Source: Petunia secreta (Eukaryota > Streptophyta > Magnoliopsida > Solanales > Solanaceae). Taken from it: DNA of 64,000 nucleotides. The notes beneath the pieces were generated by a model. That model did no database searches, was not told the origin of the DNA, and saw only the letters and a list, made by a program, of their open reading frames with translations. Each line of letters opens with the position of its first letter. The first letter of the stretch is position 1. Positions 1 to 11,726 of the stretch are shown here, piece after piece. The stretch is taken from NCBI GenBank assembly GCA_029990175.1, contig JARKIP010000033.1, positions 14,739,001 through 14,803,000 on the forward strand, read 5' to 3'. A program made the position numbers and the translations under genes.

Positions 1-780
1 GTTGGACGAGCTTTATGTGACTTAGGCGCTAGCATAAATTTAATACCATCATCTGTGTTTTGAAATCTAGGCCTGGTTGAACCAAGACCAACCACATTGG
101 CCCTACAGTTAGCTGACAGATCTTTGACATGTCCCGAAGGAGTTATTGAAGATGTTCTTGTACAAGTAGGCCAATTTATCCTTCCTGTTGATGTCATTAT
201 TTTAGATTATGAGGCTGACCAAGAGGTTCCTCTCATCTTGGGAAGAGGATTTTTGGCTACTACTGATGCTGTGATTTGAGTTAGAGCAGGGAAGATGGTC
301 ATGAGGGTGAATGGCGAAGAAGCTGTCTTTAATGTGTTCCGGACTACACAACTTCCATCATATTATGAAGAGTTATCTATGGTAAAAGTGTTGGATAGGG
401 AGTTAACTGCCTCTGAAAAATTACTCTTGGCTTCTAATGATGATCCTCTTGAAAGAGCATTAATGTATGAAGATAATGTGCTCAATGATGAGGAAACTGA
501 GGAATACTTGGATATTCTCAACATGGAGTGTCAATATGTCCTAGGGTGGAAGAAGTTTGAGAAGCTCGATAGACCACTGACATTAGCTCCTGCTAAACCG
601 TCTATTGAGGAAGCTCTTGCTCTTGAACTTAAACCTTTACCTGCTCATTTACGTTATGCTTACTTGGGTGAGGGTAACACCTTATCCGTAATCCTTTCTT
701 CTTTGTTGTTTGATGTGCAGGTTGAAAAGATTTTAAAGGTGTTGCAGAGCGTAAGAGGGCGTTGGATGGACAATTGTTGA
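1..780 (+). pseudogene. Athila aspartic protease and protease-RT linker
   Basis: Frame 1 opens at base 1 inside the protease. The active-site motif DLGAS is encoded at about 19-33, and the flap/C-terminal motif with LGRGFLAT follows at about 238-264. In-frame stops at 61-63 and 277-279 break the frame. The linker (295-780) contains ELKPLPAHLRYAYLG, a conserved stretch before RT in Athila-type polyproteins. In the living family this enzyme cuts the Gag-Pol polyprotein inside the particle. The first residues lie outside the window. Confidence 0.85.
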
Positions 781-789
781 TATTAGAGG

Positions 790-2031
790 GATTAGTCGTT
801 CTTTTTGTATGCATAAAATTTTATTGGAGGAAGGCCACAAGCAAAGTGTTGAGCAACAAAGAAGGCTAAATCCAGTCATGAAGGAGGTTGTGAAGAAGGA
901 AATTATCAAGTGGCTTGATGCTGGAACTATTTTTCCAATCTCTGACAGTGATTGGGTGAGTCCAATCTAATGTGTTCCAAAGAAGGGCAGCATGACGGTC
1001 GTGATGAACGAGCAACATGAATTGATTCCTACTAGAACAGTCACAGGGTGGCGAATTTGGATTGATTATAGAAAATTAAACAAATCCACAAAAAAAGATC
1101 ACTTTCCACTTCCCTTCATCGATCAGATGGTTGACAGACTAGCCGGACATGAATACCACTGTTTTCTGGATGGATATTTGGGCTACAACCAGATTGTGAT
1201 AGCACCAGAAGATCAGGAGAAGACGACATTTACATGTCCTTATGGCACCTATGCCTTTAGAAGGATGCCGTTTGGACTATAACGCGCCTGAGACTTTTCA
1301 GAGATGCATGATGGCTATTTGCACTGATATAGTGGAAAAATTTGTTGAGGTATTCATGGATGACTTCTCAGTCTGTGGTGATTCCTTTGATGACTGCTTG
1401 AAGAACTTAGATGCGGTGCTTAGCCGCTGTGAAGAAACCAATTTGGTACTTAACTTGGAAAACTGTCACTTCATGGTTCAAGAAGGCACTGTACTTGGAC
1501 ATAAAGTGTCAAAGCAAGGGATTGAGGTCGATAAAGCAAAGGTTGAAGAAGTAGAAAAGTTACCACCACCTATCTCTGTTCAGGGCGTGCGTAGTTTCTT
1601 GGGACATGTAGGGTTCTATAGGCACTTTATTAAAGATTTTTCGAAGATAGCAAATCCCATGTGCAAATTTTTGGAGAAGGATGCAAAGTTTGAATTCGAT
1701 GATGCCTGTCTGAAGGAGTTTGAAGAGCTGAAAAAGAGGTTGGTGTCTACACCAATTATTATTGTTCCTGATTGGTCTCTACTATTTGATTTGAATTGTG
1801 ACGCGAGTGATATTGCTGTTGAGGATGTTCTTAGGCAGAGAAAGGGCGCTGTTTTCTTCTATATACTATGGAAGCAAGATCCTTAATGCAGCTCAATCTA
1901 ACTACACTACCACCGAGAAGGAGTTACTGGCTGTTGTCTATGCTTTTGACAAGTTAATATCTTACCTGGTTGGTTCTCGGGTTATCGTCTACACTAATCA
2001 TGCCACAAACCGGTATTTATTTGAGAAGTGA
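790..2031 (+). pseudogene. Athila reverse transcriptase and RNase H
   Basis: RT fingers are seen at 992-1282 (TGWRIWIDYRKLNKS, then the YNQI and TCPYGTYAFRRMPFG blocks). The catalytic FMDD is encoded at 1353-1364, followed by the thumb (FLGHVGFYRHFI). RNase H begins with the DASD motif near 1800 and continues in another frame at about 1860-2031 (TTTEKELLAVVYAFDK). The frame shifts near 1275, where bases of the expected GLCNAP motif are missing, and again near 1860. Stops also occur upstream of 992. A non-functional relic. Confidence 0.88.
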
Positions 2032-3028
2032 AATTCCAAGCTGAGACTGATTCATTGAGTTCTTCTACTGCAAGAGTTTTATATGGAGATCCGAGATCGA
2101 AAAGGGACCGAGAATCCAGTGGCCGATCACTTGTCGAGGTTGATGATAGAAAACATGTAGATGAATGGCCTGAGATAAATGATGTTTTTCTAGATGAGCA
2201 ACTGTTTGCTCTACAAGTAGCTGAGGTGTCATGGTATGCACATAATGTGAATTTGATGGTGAGTAATGTTTATCCACCTGATGCTACAGCTGAATAGAGA
2301 AGGAAACTCTTCCATGAGAGCAAATTTTACATCTGGGGTGAGCCGTACTTGTATAAAATTGGCCCGGATCAATTGGCGAGGAGATGTATTCCAAGAAAGG
2401 AAGTTGAGTCTGTATTGCAAAGTTTTCATTCCTCCCCTTATGGTGGTCATCATAGTAATGATAGAACAGCTGCGAAGGTGCTTCAGTCGGGGTTCTTTTG
2501 GCCTACTCTATTCAAGGACGCTCATGCTTTTGTCAAACAGTGTGATCACTGCCAGAGAAGTGGTAATATCTCGAGGCATCACGAGACGCCTTTGAGTAAC
2601 ATCCTAGAGATTGAGTTGTTCGATTGTTGGGAATTGATTTTTATGGGTCCGTTTCCACCTTCCTATGACAACAAATATATTCTTGTAGCAGTCAACTATT
2701 GCACTTCCAACCAATCATGCAAGTGTGGTAGTAGAAAAATATTTTTACTCATTTTGGGACACCATGGCCGATCATCAATGATGAAGGTACGCATTTTTGC
2801 AATTGTTTGTTCAATAAACTCTTGGCTCAGTATGTGGTGCGTCACAAGGTAGCCACAACTTACCACCCCCAAACGAGTGGCCAAGTAAAGGTGTCGAATA
2901 GAGAGATAAAGCAGATTCTTGAGAAAACTGTTAGCGCTTCAAGGAAAGATTGTTCTATGAAGCTTGACGGTGCTCTTTGGGCCTATAGAACGACATTCAA
3001 AATGCCTATTATAACCTCTCTAAATAGG
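2028..3028 (+). pseudogene. Athila integrase, N-terminal and core part
   Basis: After an RNase H-integrase linker (2028-2340), the frame starting at 2349 gives the HHCC zinc-binding domain: HSSPYGGHH, then CDHCQRSG. The DDE core follows with disrupted frame, and its distal part (TYHPQTSGQ, WAYRTTF) is read at about 2853-3020. The sequence stops abruptly at 3028, where a solo LTR is inserted. The same reading frame resumes at 4438. Integrase would insert the cDNA copy into the host genome; this one is dead. Confidence 0.85.
3024..3028. repeat. Target-site duplication ATAGG (left copy) of the solo LTR
   Basis: ATAGG at 3024-3028 matches ATAGG at 4433-4437, directly outside the TG and CA ends of the solo LTR. 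The preceding A (3023) also matches the last base of the LTR, so the boundary could slide by one. Confidence 0.85.
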
Positions 3029-4432
3029 TGATGAATATAAATTATTCATGTATTTTTATATATAAATTTAAATATTTTAAATATTATAATAAATAAATAT
3101 ATTATATTTTATTATATTTTTTAACAAGTTTTGCAGTGAAAGTTCAATTGAGGAATGAAGACTACAAGCAAAAATAGAAGAAAAAAGAACAAAAATGAGT
3201 GATGCATAAAGGAAAGAAAAAATGATAGTAATTCATGTTGCGAATTAAGTCCATCACCAATTCATGTCGCGACGGTAACTATTGAAATGGCAACATCAAC
3301 TCATATTATGAAGTGAAGTCGCAACGACAATTCATGTCACAACGGTAACTATTGAAATGGCAACATCAACTCATGTTATGAAGTAAAGTAGCAATGCCAA
3401 TTCATGTCGCGACGATGGTCGCAACACATACTCATGTTCTGATTTGATGTTGCAAGACTAACTTTGCCTACACATTTTTCTATAGATAGGAGACAAATTT
3501 GTATTGATAGGGGTAACCTTTCATTAGCCAAAAACCAAGAATTCTCTTGTTTTTGTTTTCTCTCTTTTGTAGTAGAAATATTTCCACAGTCTTCTAAATT
3601 TCTTTTTAGCTTTTATCACTCCTTAATGGAGTAATTTCTTTCTGTTGGGATAGTTGATGAAACTTGGTATATTTATAATATCTTCCTCAGTTTTAGTACA
3701 TGCTTGGCCTGAAATTTTATATCTGCATTTTCACATTGTGCTAGAGTGATAGTTCTGTTACTCTTTATTTTCACATCTATCTATTTTTAGGTTATTGTAT
3801 ATTAATTTCGTAATTCTCACGGAGAAAAAATAATATATGATGACTGATGAATAAAATAGCAGAGTGAGAATTGAATCTATAGTGACCTATCATTCCAGGT
3901 CAGTAATCTTATTTCCCTCAATTTTAATTCTCACGGAGGAATTGTTGTAAGCAGGATTGCTGGTTTTAGTAAAAATATTTTCACTATGTTTTTGCTACCT
4001 TTTAACACAATTCAGGCAAGGATATTATTTTGGTTTAACTGTCACAAAGTCATAAATCAATTAATATACATAACCTCGCGGAGTGTTTTTAATTATTATT
4101 TCTGAGTGAGCAGAATAAAATTGTATTAGCAATAAGCATTTTTTCTTTAGAGAAATACATGTCAAAGCTGAGATTGTATTATAAATATTACCAAGTGAAT
4201 TCAACGACTCCCAACTCTTTTTAAGTTTGAAATCTTCCAAAAGTCCTTTATTTAGTTAAAGTTAATTAAAATTTCAAAAAACTCACATTTCATCAATTTG
4301 ATTCTCTCAAATAGTAGTGGAATATTACAAGTCTGTAGCATAGATTTACCCAATCTCTGTGGGACGATATCTTAAATTATATTATAATTTGACTTAGCAC
4401 GAGCATTATTCTTATACACTTTGGCCTCGTCA
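3029..4432 (+). repeat. Solo LTR inserted in the Athila integrase
   Basis: A 1404-bp block starts TGATGAATA and ends CCTCGTCA (TG...CA). It is flanked by the 5-bp direct repeat ATAGG at 3024-3028 and 4433-4437. On both sides the same integrase frame is read, so the block is an insertion. It has no coding capacity, and the TG/CA ends with a 5-bp target duplication indicate a solo LTR left by LTR-LTR recombination. Orientation is not proven. The family is not identified; its ending resembles Gypsy-type LTRs. Confidence 0.85.
3259..3420. repeat. 70-bp tandem repeat inside the solo LTR
   Basis: The word TTCATGTCGC or a one-base variant starts at 3261, 3331 and 3401, a period of exactly 70. The intervening sequence, with ACTATTGAAATGGCAACATC, is nearly identical in the first two units. 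The third unit is partial and diverges after about 20 bases. Confidence 0.85.
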
Positions 4433-4437
4433 ATAGG

Positions 4438-4920
4438 CTTGTTTATGGTAAGGCCTGTCATTTGCTTGTCGAGTTATAACATAAGGCTTATTGGAAAATT
4501 AAAAAGCTGAATTTGGATATGAAGTTAGTGGGCAAGAAGAGGATGCTTCAATTGCATGAGTTAGATGAGTTCCGTTTCCACGCGTATGAGAGTGCAAAAT
4601 TGTATAAGGAACAACCGAAAAGATGGCACGATAAGCGAGCGTCGTCAATTTGAGCCGGGCCAATTGATGTTGTTGATCAATTTTAGATTGAAGCTATTTC
4701 CTGGAAAGTTGAAGTCTAGATTGTCGGGTCCCTTTGAGGTGGTTCGAGTTTCTGCACATCGAGCGATTGAGTTAAGAGCCTCGGATTCTGAGAAGACATT
4801 CTTAGTGAACGGGCGAAGAGTTAAGCGCTACTGGGGAGGTTTGGTGGATCGTCATACCTCTGTTACATTGCGAGAGCTGCGAACTGTAATCTTCATGCCA
4901 CGACATTAACTAAGGCGCTT
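4438..4920 (+). pseudogene. Athila integrase, C-terminal part
   Basis: Immediately after the solo LTR the integrase frame continues with LVYGKACHL and then the LHELDEFRFHAYESAKLYKE block typical of the Athila integrase C-terminus. The frame then shifts; an overlapping frame (4565-4909) reads the SGPFEVVRV-like and SEKTFLVNGRRVKRYWGG end. Stops and shifts show decay. The segment closes the pol region of this element. Confidence 0.85.
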
Positions 4921-6444
4921 CTCAGGAGGCAATTCGAGATTTGTATGTACACATAAGAAATATAGAAAAAAATTACAAAAAGAGTCGTGCCGCGACGTTA
5001 AATCAAGCACTGGTTGGGAGGCAACCCAATTTTTATAATTTTTATTTTTTAGTCATTTTCATTTATGTAGTATTACGTAATTTTTCCTGTCATTTTTGTA
5101 GGGCTTAGGAAATTTGGAGTGCGAACATGTATTTAAAAAAAAAAAAAGGCAGAACCACTAAGTGAAAAGTTGTGGAGCAGTTGAAGGTATGATCTTAGAA
5201 AATGCAGTTGGAACCAAATTGAGGAAGCTGTAAGAAGTGTTGAAGTTCCACAAGGTTCATGCAACATAACAGTTTCAGACCTTTAGAAGCTTTACAGGCA
5301 GTATAGCTTTACTGGCTGCGGAGCTCTGTAAATCGCATTCAAAAGTTGCTTCAGACCTGTTGGACACGATAGCCCAAGCGTCGCCCTGCATAACACTTTC
5401 ATGAAATTGATGTCCCAGACTTGTTGGAAACGATCCATGAAGCATCGCTCTAGGAACAACTCTCAAACTCAACACTTGGACAAAATTGGAAGAGAAGCTG
5501 CATTAAAACAGAGCTGAATCGTCGCTCCCTGTATCGCTTGGGGTTAAGCTGAATGTTCCAAGACATGTGAAGCGATCTTCAAGTGTCGCTGTGTGTACCG
5601 CTCCCAGGTAAGCTTAAGACTTTTACAGGTCAACCCGGTTTCGACCCGTTGACCCGCAAAGTTGAAACTTAAAAACAGACTCCCTTTCCCTCTTCCTTTT
5701 GGATTAAACGCAGCAAAAGAACAGAGAAAACACCTAAGGCACAACTAAACTTCACAACTGAATCAATTCGATTCTTCTTCTTCTTCTTCTTCTTCACTAC
5801 TTTGCTACTGATCTGGTTAGTCTGTTTCCCCTCTATTTCTCTCACAACTGCTGCTGATCCAAGTGTGACAGTCCCATCCCCTTCTGCCCTATACACTACA
5901 TATGTATGTGCTGAATTTTTTTTTGTGAACCCTTGTCGGATTATATATAAACGTACAATTCTTGTTGGTTTATACTGAAATATGTAAGCTATTTCCCTTA
6001 AAAATTTAGGAGGATTCTTCCTATCTAAATACTTCTGAAACCAAAGCTTAAAAGCGATGCACACAACATGTTTGACATAATGCCACAATGAAGAAAAGCT
6101 TAAAACTTTGCGAATTCTTGAGTAGTAGAGTTAATTGATGGCATGTATGACATAACATGATGAACTGAATGATTAAATTGACCACTTGTGATGCTAAATT
6201 CGACTTGATCGCGAGTTAAATATACCATAATGCACTATGTGCGCTATATGCGCTGATGCGTCACTGTTTCTGTCCCCCGCTGCCTCTGTTATTTTTCTCT
6301 GATTAGTTTATGTTAGTTAGTCGTTTTCATGTCGTTTTATTTGTTCTAATATAGTTAGAAGTAAGTGTGGGTTTATTCCTATACCCCGAGGGTTGTCGCT
6401 TGTTGAATTGGGATTCTAAAATCCGACTTTGTGGTGCAGGTACA
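4921..6444 (+). other. Athila spacer between pol and third ORF
   Basis: No coding sequence is recognised. The segment TTGGGAGGCAACCC at 5014-5027 follows integrase closely. The same motif occurs in reverse complement at about 50418-50430 in the second Athila-type element, so it is an element landmark. The stretch also has a poly-A run near 5136, a TTC microsatellite (5772-5795) and AT-rich DNA. A 3' splice-site-like sequence (GTGGTGCAG) ends near 6439, just before the third ORF. Confidence 0.6.
5772..5795. repeat. (TTC)8 microsatellite
   Basis: Eight uninterrupted TTC units inside the Athila spacer. Confidence 0.9.
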
Positions 6445-7749
6445 ATGGTGAAAAAGACATAGAAAGCCTTCTCCTCTTCAGCCGCTCCTGCTCCCAAAAG
6501 GCCAAAACTAGGCATTGCCTCGACTAGTCAAGTTGCAAAGAGAAAAGCAAATGTTAAAGCAAAGAGAAAAGCAAATGTTAAAGCAAAGAGCAAAGCCAAA
6601 CCAAAAAGGCTAAAGGGCGCAGTCTCTATTTCATGACCCGGGAGAAAAACCAAGTATGGATTATCATTTGTGAAAAAAAGGGAAAGCCAAGCTTGGTACA
6701 AGAATTTCAAATTAGCCGGCTACATCTCCGAGCTTGCCATAGATGAAAGTAAATTAATGAGGCGATTTTGAAATATGAGGGAGGCGATTCACAAAATGAA
6801 ATGGGGATCCGTCTTTGAAATTTCGGGGGATGCGAACCTTGATCTTGTGATGGAGTTGTATGCTACTTGGGACTTGCAACAACCAGATGACTTAGTGAAG
6901 GTTCGAGGGCAGTCTGTAAGGTTAGATGCTTCTGCCCTTTGCACCTTTTTAGGCATGGAGGATCATGATCTTGATGAATTGAAAGATTTCATTCGCAAGC
7001 CGAACTACAAAGCAATGAGGCAGACCTCATGTGGTGATGATGTTAGTCACAGGTGGGGCAGAAAGAAGCAAACGGGTCAGCATAAGTCTATGCAATTTTG
7101 CATGTTTCAAAAGGAAGCCCGAATTTGGCTTAGGTTAATCAATGCAAAATTGTTTCCATCCGACCACTTTACTAATGTGACGAAAATGAAGGTGTGCATA
7201 GTATACTTTTTCATGACGGGGAAACCTGTCAATATTGGGCACTATATGATCAAAGCAATGATGGAAACACGCGTCAACAAGTCTAAGAGGCTATCCTTTG
7301 GCAGTGTGCTCACTCAGTACCTAGTGAAAGAAGTGTACCAACTGATACTATTGGTGACTACATTGTGCCAGCCATGGAAAGAAAATTTGATATCTCAGCA
7401 GCGCAAGGTCCGAGTGCAAATGCTTACAGACTATCCAATGACGAGCGGCGTAATATGCAATACAATATGCAATGCCGTAAATACTTGATGATAGAATATT
7501 TGGCAAAGCATGCAGGGATGGATATAGCAGCCCTTGATCATCAACTGCCATTGTTGGATTCCTCCAAACGGTTATTAGGCATTATTCAGACGATAGAGGT
7601 GCCTCCTGAAGAGGATGAAAATACTGATTCTGACATGATTGACGCTGATAGCAGTAGCGATGAGGGAGAGGGTAGCAAAGAGGAAGAAGATGAAGAAGAG
7701 GAGGATAAGGAGACATGCACTCCACCGCACCGTCTTGGGGGTATGTAAG
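6445..7749 (+). pseudogene. Athila third ORF (env-position, 'putative plant transposon protein' type)
   Basis: An ATG at 6445 follows a splice-acceptor-like GTGGTGCAG. The frame has stops at 6457, 6634 and 6769, then stays open from 6775 to 7488. It starts with a lysine/alanine-rich basic stretch, then a globular domain (WGSVFEI, VRGQSVRLDASALCTFLGM, FFMTGKPVNIGHYMI) like the domain annotated in plants as 'putative plant transposon protein'. A frameshift near 7335-7365 moves to a frame ending in an acidic tail (about 7590-7730). The role is unknown; in Athila elements an ORF in this place has been called env-like. I see no clear transmembrane segment. Confidence 0.7.
6535..6594 (+). repeat. 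24-bp tandem repeat coding a Lys-rich segment
   Basis: The unit GCAAAGAGAAAAGCAAATGTTAAA is repeated twice, plus a partial third copy. It encodes alternating AKRKANVK units in the third ORF, a basic stretch that could act as a nuclear-localisation or nucleic-acid-binding segment (inference). Confidence 0.85.
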
Positions 7750-9689
7750 AAGCAAGGTTGTTGTGCCTACTATTGGTGAGTGAGATGATGACACTCCTGC
7801 GCATATAGAGTGGGAGGATTCTGATGATGATGTGGATGATGAGACTTAGGCCGGTGGGCCTTTAGGGAAGTTCCTTTAACTCTTGCACTATATTTTTATC
7901 GCATCGAGGACATTGCTTTGTCTAAGTGTGGGGTGAGAGAATTTCTGAATTTTTGAGGTTATGGATGACTGTACTATTAGAAATTTCTTTAAGGCATATT
8001 TTTATTTTTGTCACTTGACTTTATTTTTATTTGTTTCTTGCTTTATTATATAAAAAAATGAAAAAAATAGAAAACTAATGAAAAATTCTAAAAAGATTTT
8101 CTTTTTTGTTTTAGTTGGTGGTACATGTCATCTGCCCCATGGCTTTTTTATGGCCTCGGTTCTTTTCTATGGGTAGACCTTTGAACCGGGTAATTTTTTA
8201 TTTTTAGGAGTAGTGTAGTATTTATTAGTAGAGTATATTTAGGAAAACATAATAGAATGCTAGATGCCTTTGGTTTGTTTGATACCGGTAGATTTAGACT
8301 TGAGCATGTGCTATTTGTGAATCTCTTTTGGTCTTAAAATTTTGTTGCATGCCTTGAAAATTTGGAATGACCTTGAGACGCTTAAGTTCAACTACTTGAC
8401 TCTTTTGTGAACCATTGTGCCGTATTGCTTAAATTTCGAAAGTTGCACCTTATTTGCTTAAACCGAGAATTGGAATGGAATCGTCTTGACTGAACTATGT
8501 GCCATGTATCATGTGAGGTATTTAGTTGTGTTCCGTGCTTGCATACTGATGTCTAGAACTTGCCATGTATGTGTTCAAAGCAAAATCCTAAGTTTGCTCT
8601 AGTCGGGAGATGATACAGGCGTTTCTTTGATAAGCCGTTTTAGCCTTGATTAGCCTACTCTTTAATATTATCCTTAGTAAGCCCTTTTGAGCCTTTGATC
8701 TTTTTGTAGGCACCAATATTACAAGCCTATCCCTTTTGTTCTTTATTGTCTTCCTTTTGAACCCTTACTCCTTACAACACTTTAATTGAAAAATACTTTT
8801 ATTTGTGGAGTTGTGGTTGGCGAAATTGGGTGGCTTTTGAGTGGAACCAATGAAGAAAAAATATTGTGCATTTAGAGAAAAAGTACATTGGCAAGGCTGA
8901 GAAAAAAAATATTGAAATAAAAAAAAGAAAAGACAAATAATGAAAAAGAGAAAAATATAGAAAACAAAAGATAGAAGAAAATCTCAATCCTTGCTATTAT
9001 TGTGCAAAAAGTGAAAATAAATGCTTAAAGTTTAGAGAGAAATTCTTGGGTGATGTTTGTGCGGTTGATTGGTTGGTTTGAGAAGAGTTGAGCTAAAAAT
9101 TGAAAGTGATGTATTAAAGTGCTTAGGGAGGTAGCCACTATTTTATCCATATTTATCCTACCCGTCCTTTAGCCTACATTACAATCCTTAAAGTCCTAGT
9201 TAATCTCAATTGGAGTGAGCTTACATTTGTGGAGTCCTACATTACGAGCAAGCCTATGGTACCTCCTGTGTGGCATGTGAACTTCTTTGTGAGAGCGAGT
9301 GAATTCTTTAATAATATGCCCCTAATCTATTCTTGAAATTTATTCTTTGTGTGATTTTTGGGACGCTCTCTTGATTCTTTGTTATTTGGTGAGGGCACAT
9401 GCTTTGCGAGAGATGGGTGAAGTTATTGACTTCTAGGTTGAGAGAATGGGTATAATTTTGTGAAAATTTTGTTTTGTTGAGTAAGTTTTTGATATTGAGA
9501 TGTCTTGAGTTGGTTGTTCTAGCATTTTAAAATATGATGAATTGTTGGCATGTTGTTGGTCACATGGTATTTATATGCTTTTGTCTAATAATGAGTATCA
9601 ACCATAATTATAGGTAGACCTGTCCTATCGAGTGTTGGGATCTAGTTGGGAAGCCGGTTTTGGTGATTACTCAAGGGCGAGCAAAGATC
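7750..9689 (+). other. Athila 3' non-coding region
   Basis: About 1.9 kb between the third ORF and the 3' LTR. No protein is recognised; open frames here are short. A polypurine-like AAGTGTGGGGTG occurs at about 7924-7935 and again at 9691-9702 just before the LTR. The stretch is AT-rich with poly-A/purine runs at 8860-8980. Confidence 0.6.
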
Positions 9690-9703
9690 TAAGTGTGGGG
9701 TGG
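9690..9703 (+). other. Polypurine tract of the Athila element
   Basis: TAAGTGTGGGGTGG lies directly before the TGATGTTTGG start of the 3' LTR. This is where plus-strand DNA synthesis would be primed. Confidence 0.7.
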
Positions 9704-10980
9704 TGATGTTTGGCGATATTTGACTATTTTACCTTAATATTTTCTCGTATTTTGATACTTTATTGTTCATTATATGTGATAATGGTGTTTCTTGTACTCA
9801 CTTATCGTGTTTGTGATTTTAGGAATGGTTTGGATGAATTTGAGGAAAGAACAATCAAAATGGGGCAAAATGCTTTGAAAGGTGAGGCTAGGACCAAACT
9901 GATGCGTTGGAAGATTTTTTGAAGGCAAAGCTTCCAAGAAAGCCTTGAATATTGGAAGTTGTTTTGAGAACAAAGCTTCAGAGATAGCTTTGAATTTGGG
10001 AGCTATACTGGAAGTGGGGCTTCCAAAAAAGCTTTGAGGTTGGCGAGACTCAAGTTTTCCCAACTAGCTTAGGCTTTGGTTTGACTTATCCTAGCCCTTT
10101 TTAAACACTATAAAAGCGTGATTACTTCATTATCATTGGGGGAGGTCAGTTCTGAAGAGAGTTTTTGACAAAGACCAAATTGAACCAAGGGTTTAATTCT
10201 TTTACATCATCTATTACAATATTTCATATTTCTTCCATGAATTCTTGTTTTGTTATCATGAATATGCGTAGCTAAATACATCATTTAGGGCTAGAGCAAA
10301 TACATGAAGGCTGATATTTGAAAGTTTATTTCTATGTATTGATTTACCATTACAGATTGTTTATTCTTTCTTGAGCCTAATTGTTTGATTATTAGGGCCC
10401 GATAATTGAACACTATCTATTGTTTATAAGTTGAACTTGACAGAGGGAATTTATGAACGCACATAAGAAAAAATAGGGCTTGATTGTGAACCTGGGCATC
10501 AGTGAATCGATTTGCGGGTAGGATAGACATATACCTATTCGCCTTCCTTAGCTAAATATAGAGTTCTTTAATGCATGCATGTTATTTAATTCCATAAAAA
10601 TATAGGCGTTAGAGTAGCTTGCACAGAGTCGTAAAGAATCGATAGATTTTTACGAATATATTTAACATGTTAGTTTGTAATCTAGGAAATCAAGAAGTAG
10701 AATCAATTGGATTGTTTGTCGCTTTAACTCTGGACTATTTCTCTATTATTGATAACAACTCAATTATTCTCGATTACTTGACTTCATTACTCGCTTTTAA
10801 TTATTGTTTGCTTTCTTTAGTAAAAAATCACAACCATCATTGAAAAAGATCCTTGAATAGTTTTATTAGGAATTATTTACTGAAATACAGTTATAATAGT
10901 CCTCGTGGGAATGATACTCGACTCACTACTTTATTATTTGTCGACCACATATACTTGCGTGTCATTTTGGAAGCAACACA
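9704..10980 (+). repeat. 3' LTR of the Athila element
   Basis: It begins TGATGTTTGGCG after the polypurine tract and ends near GGAAGCAACA/CA at 10978-10980, where coding sequence of a transporter gene starts at once. Length is about 1.28 kb. The 5' partner is outside the window, so the right end is set by the gene junction and may be off by two bases. TATAAAAG at about 10111 is a possible promoter element. Confidence 0.75.
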
Positions 10981-11726
10981 TGTCTATGTCGGGTGCCGCC
11001 TACCTATTCAACTTGTATAGTGGTGAGATCAAATCCTCATTAGGCTATGACCAAACAACCTTAAACTTACTAAGTTTTTTTTAAAGACTTAGGTGGTAAT
11101 GTTGGAATGGTATCAGGCCTAATCAATGAGGTAACTCCACCAAGTGTTGTTCTTTTAATGGGAGCAATCATGAATTTCTTTGGTTCTTTCATGATATGGT
11201 TAGTATTCACTGAACATATATCCAAGCCCCCTTTATGGAAAATGTTTTTTTAAATTGGTATTGGTTCAAGTTCTCAAACATTTGCTAATACCGGTGTATT
11301 AGTCCCCTAGTTCAAGAATTTCTCGGAAAGCAAAGGAATTGTTTTAGGACTATTGAAAGGGTTAGTTGGGCTAAATGGAGCAATTTTGACATACTTTTTA
11401 TGGAAATAATGCTAAGTCATTTATTTTGTTCATTGCTTGGCTTCCTTCCGTTGTTTCTCATTTCATCCTTAGAACGATTCAGATAATGAAGGTCGTTGGA
11501 CAAACAAATGATGTCAAAATTTTCTACAAGGTTTTGTTTATTTCACTTGGTCTTGCTGGTTTTATCATGGTTATAATCATTGTCCAAAATAGACTCACTT
11601 TCACTAGGCTTGAGTATGCAGCGAGTGCGAGGTATTACTAGGAAAGATAGCCAAGATTTGACATGTATTGGGGTAGAGTGTTTCAAGCCGGCTTTTCTAA
11701 TAATCACGGGTGCAACACTAATAAGT
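10981..11726 (+). pseudogene. Nodulin-like/NFD4-type MFS transporter, N-terminal and C-terminal-proximal fragment
   Basis: The translation gives MSGAAYLFNLYSGEIKSSLG at 10987, then LINEVTPPSVVLLMGAIMNF, SSSQTFANTGVLV, GIVLGLLKGLVGLNGAI and FIAWLPSVVSHFILRTI. These are signature stretches of the plant nodulin-like family, multi-pass membrane proteins of the major facilitator superfamily. An extra T in the T-run near 11076 shifts the frame, stops occur near 11254 and 11310, and another shift near 11400. After about 11640 most of the middle of the protein is missing; a C-terminal part (DLTCIGVECFKPAF) resumes in another frame and runs into the Copia insertion at 11727. The true 5' end is replaced by an Athila LTR. 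Confidence 0.85.

Larger units (their letters stand above)
1..10980 (+). mobile_element. Athila-type Ty3/Gypsy retrotransposon, left end outside window
   Basis: The order seen is aspartic protease, reverse transcriptase, RNase H, integrase, spacer, third ORF, non-coding tail, polypurine tract and 3' LTR, all on the plus strand. Protease before RT and integrase after RNase H is the Ty3/Gypsy order. The RT wording and the extra ORF downstream of integrase point to the Athila lineage of plants. The 5' LTR and most of gag lie left of base 1. The coding part carries many stops and frameshifts, so the copy is dead. A solo LTR (3029-4432) sits inside the integrase. The 3' LTR ends directly against transporter-gene sequence. 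Confidence 0.88.

Noticed and set aside
5669..6088. 139-residue minus-strand open frame
   Set aside because: Lies in the Athila spacer; the Lys run comes from the TTC microsatellite on the other strand; no recognisable domain.
11426..11641. Considered a possible intact small membrane protein
   Set aside because: It is the continuation of the transporter fragment (FIAWLPSVV, VQNRLTFTRLEY) after a frameshift, not a separate gene.
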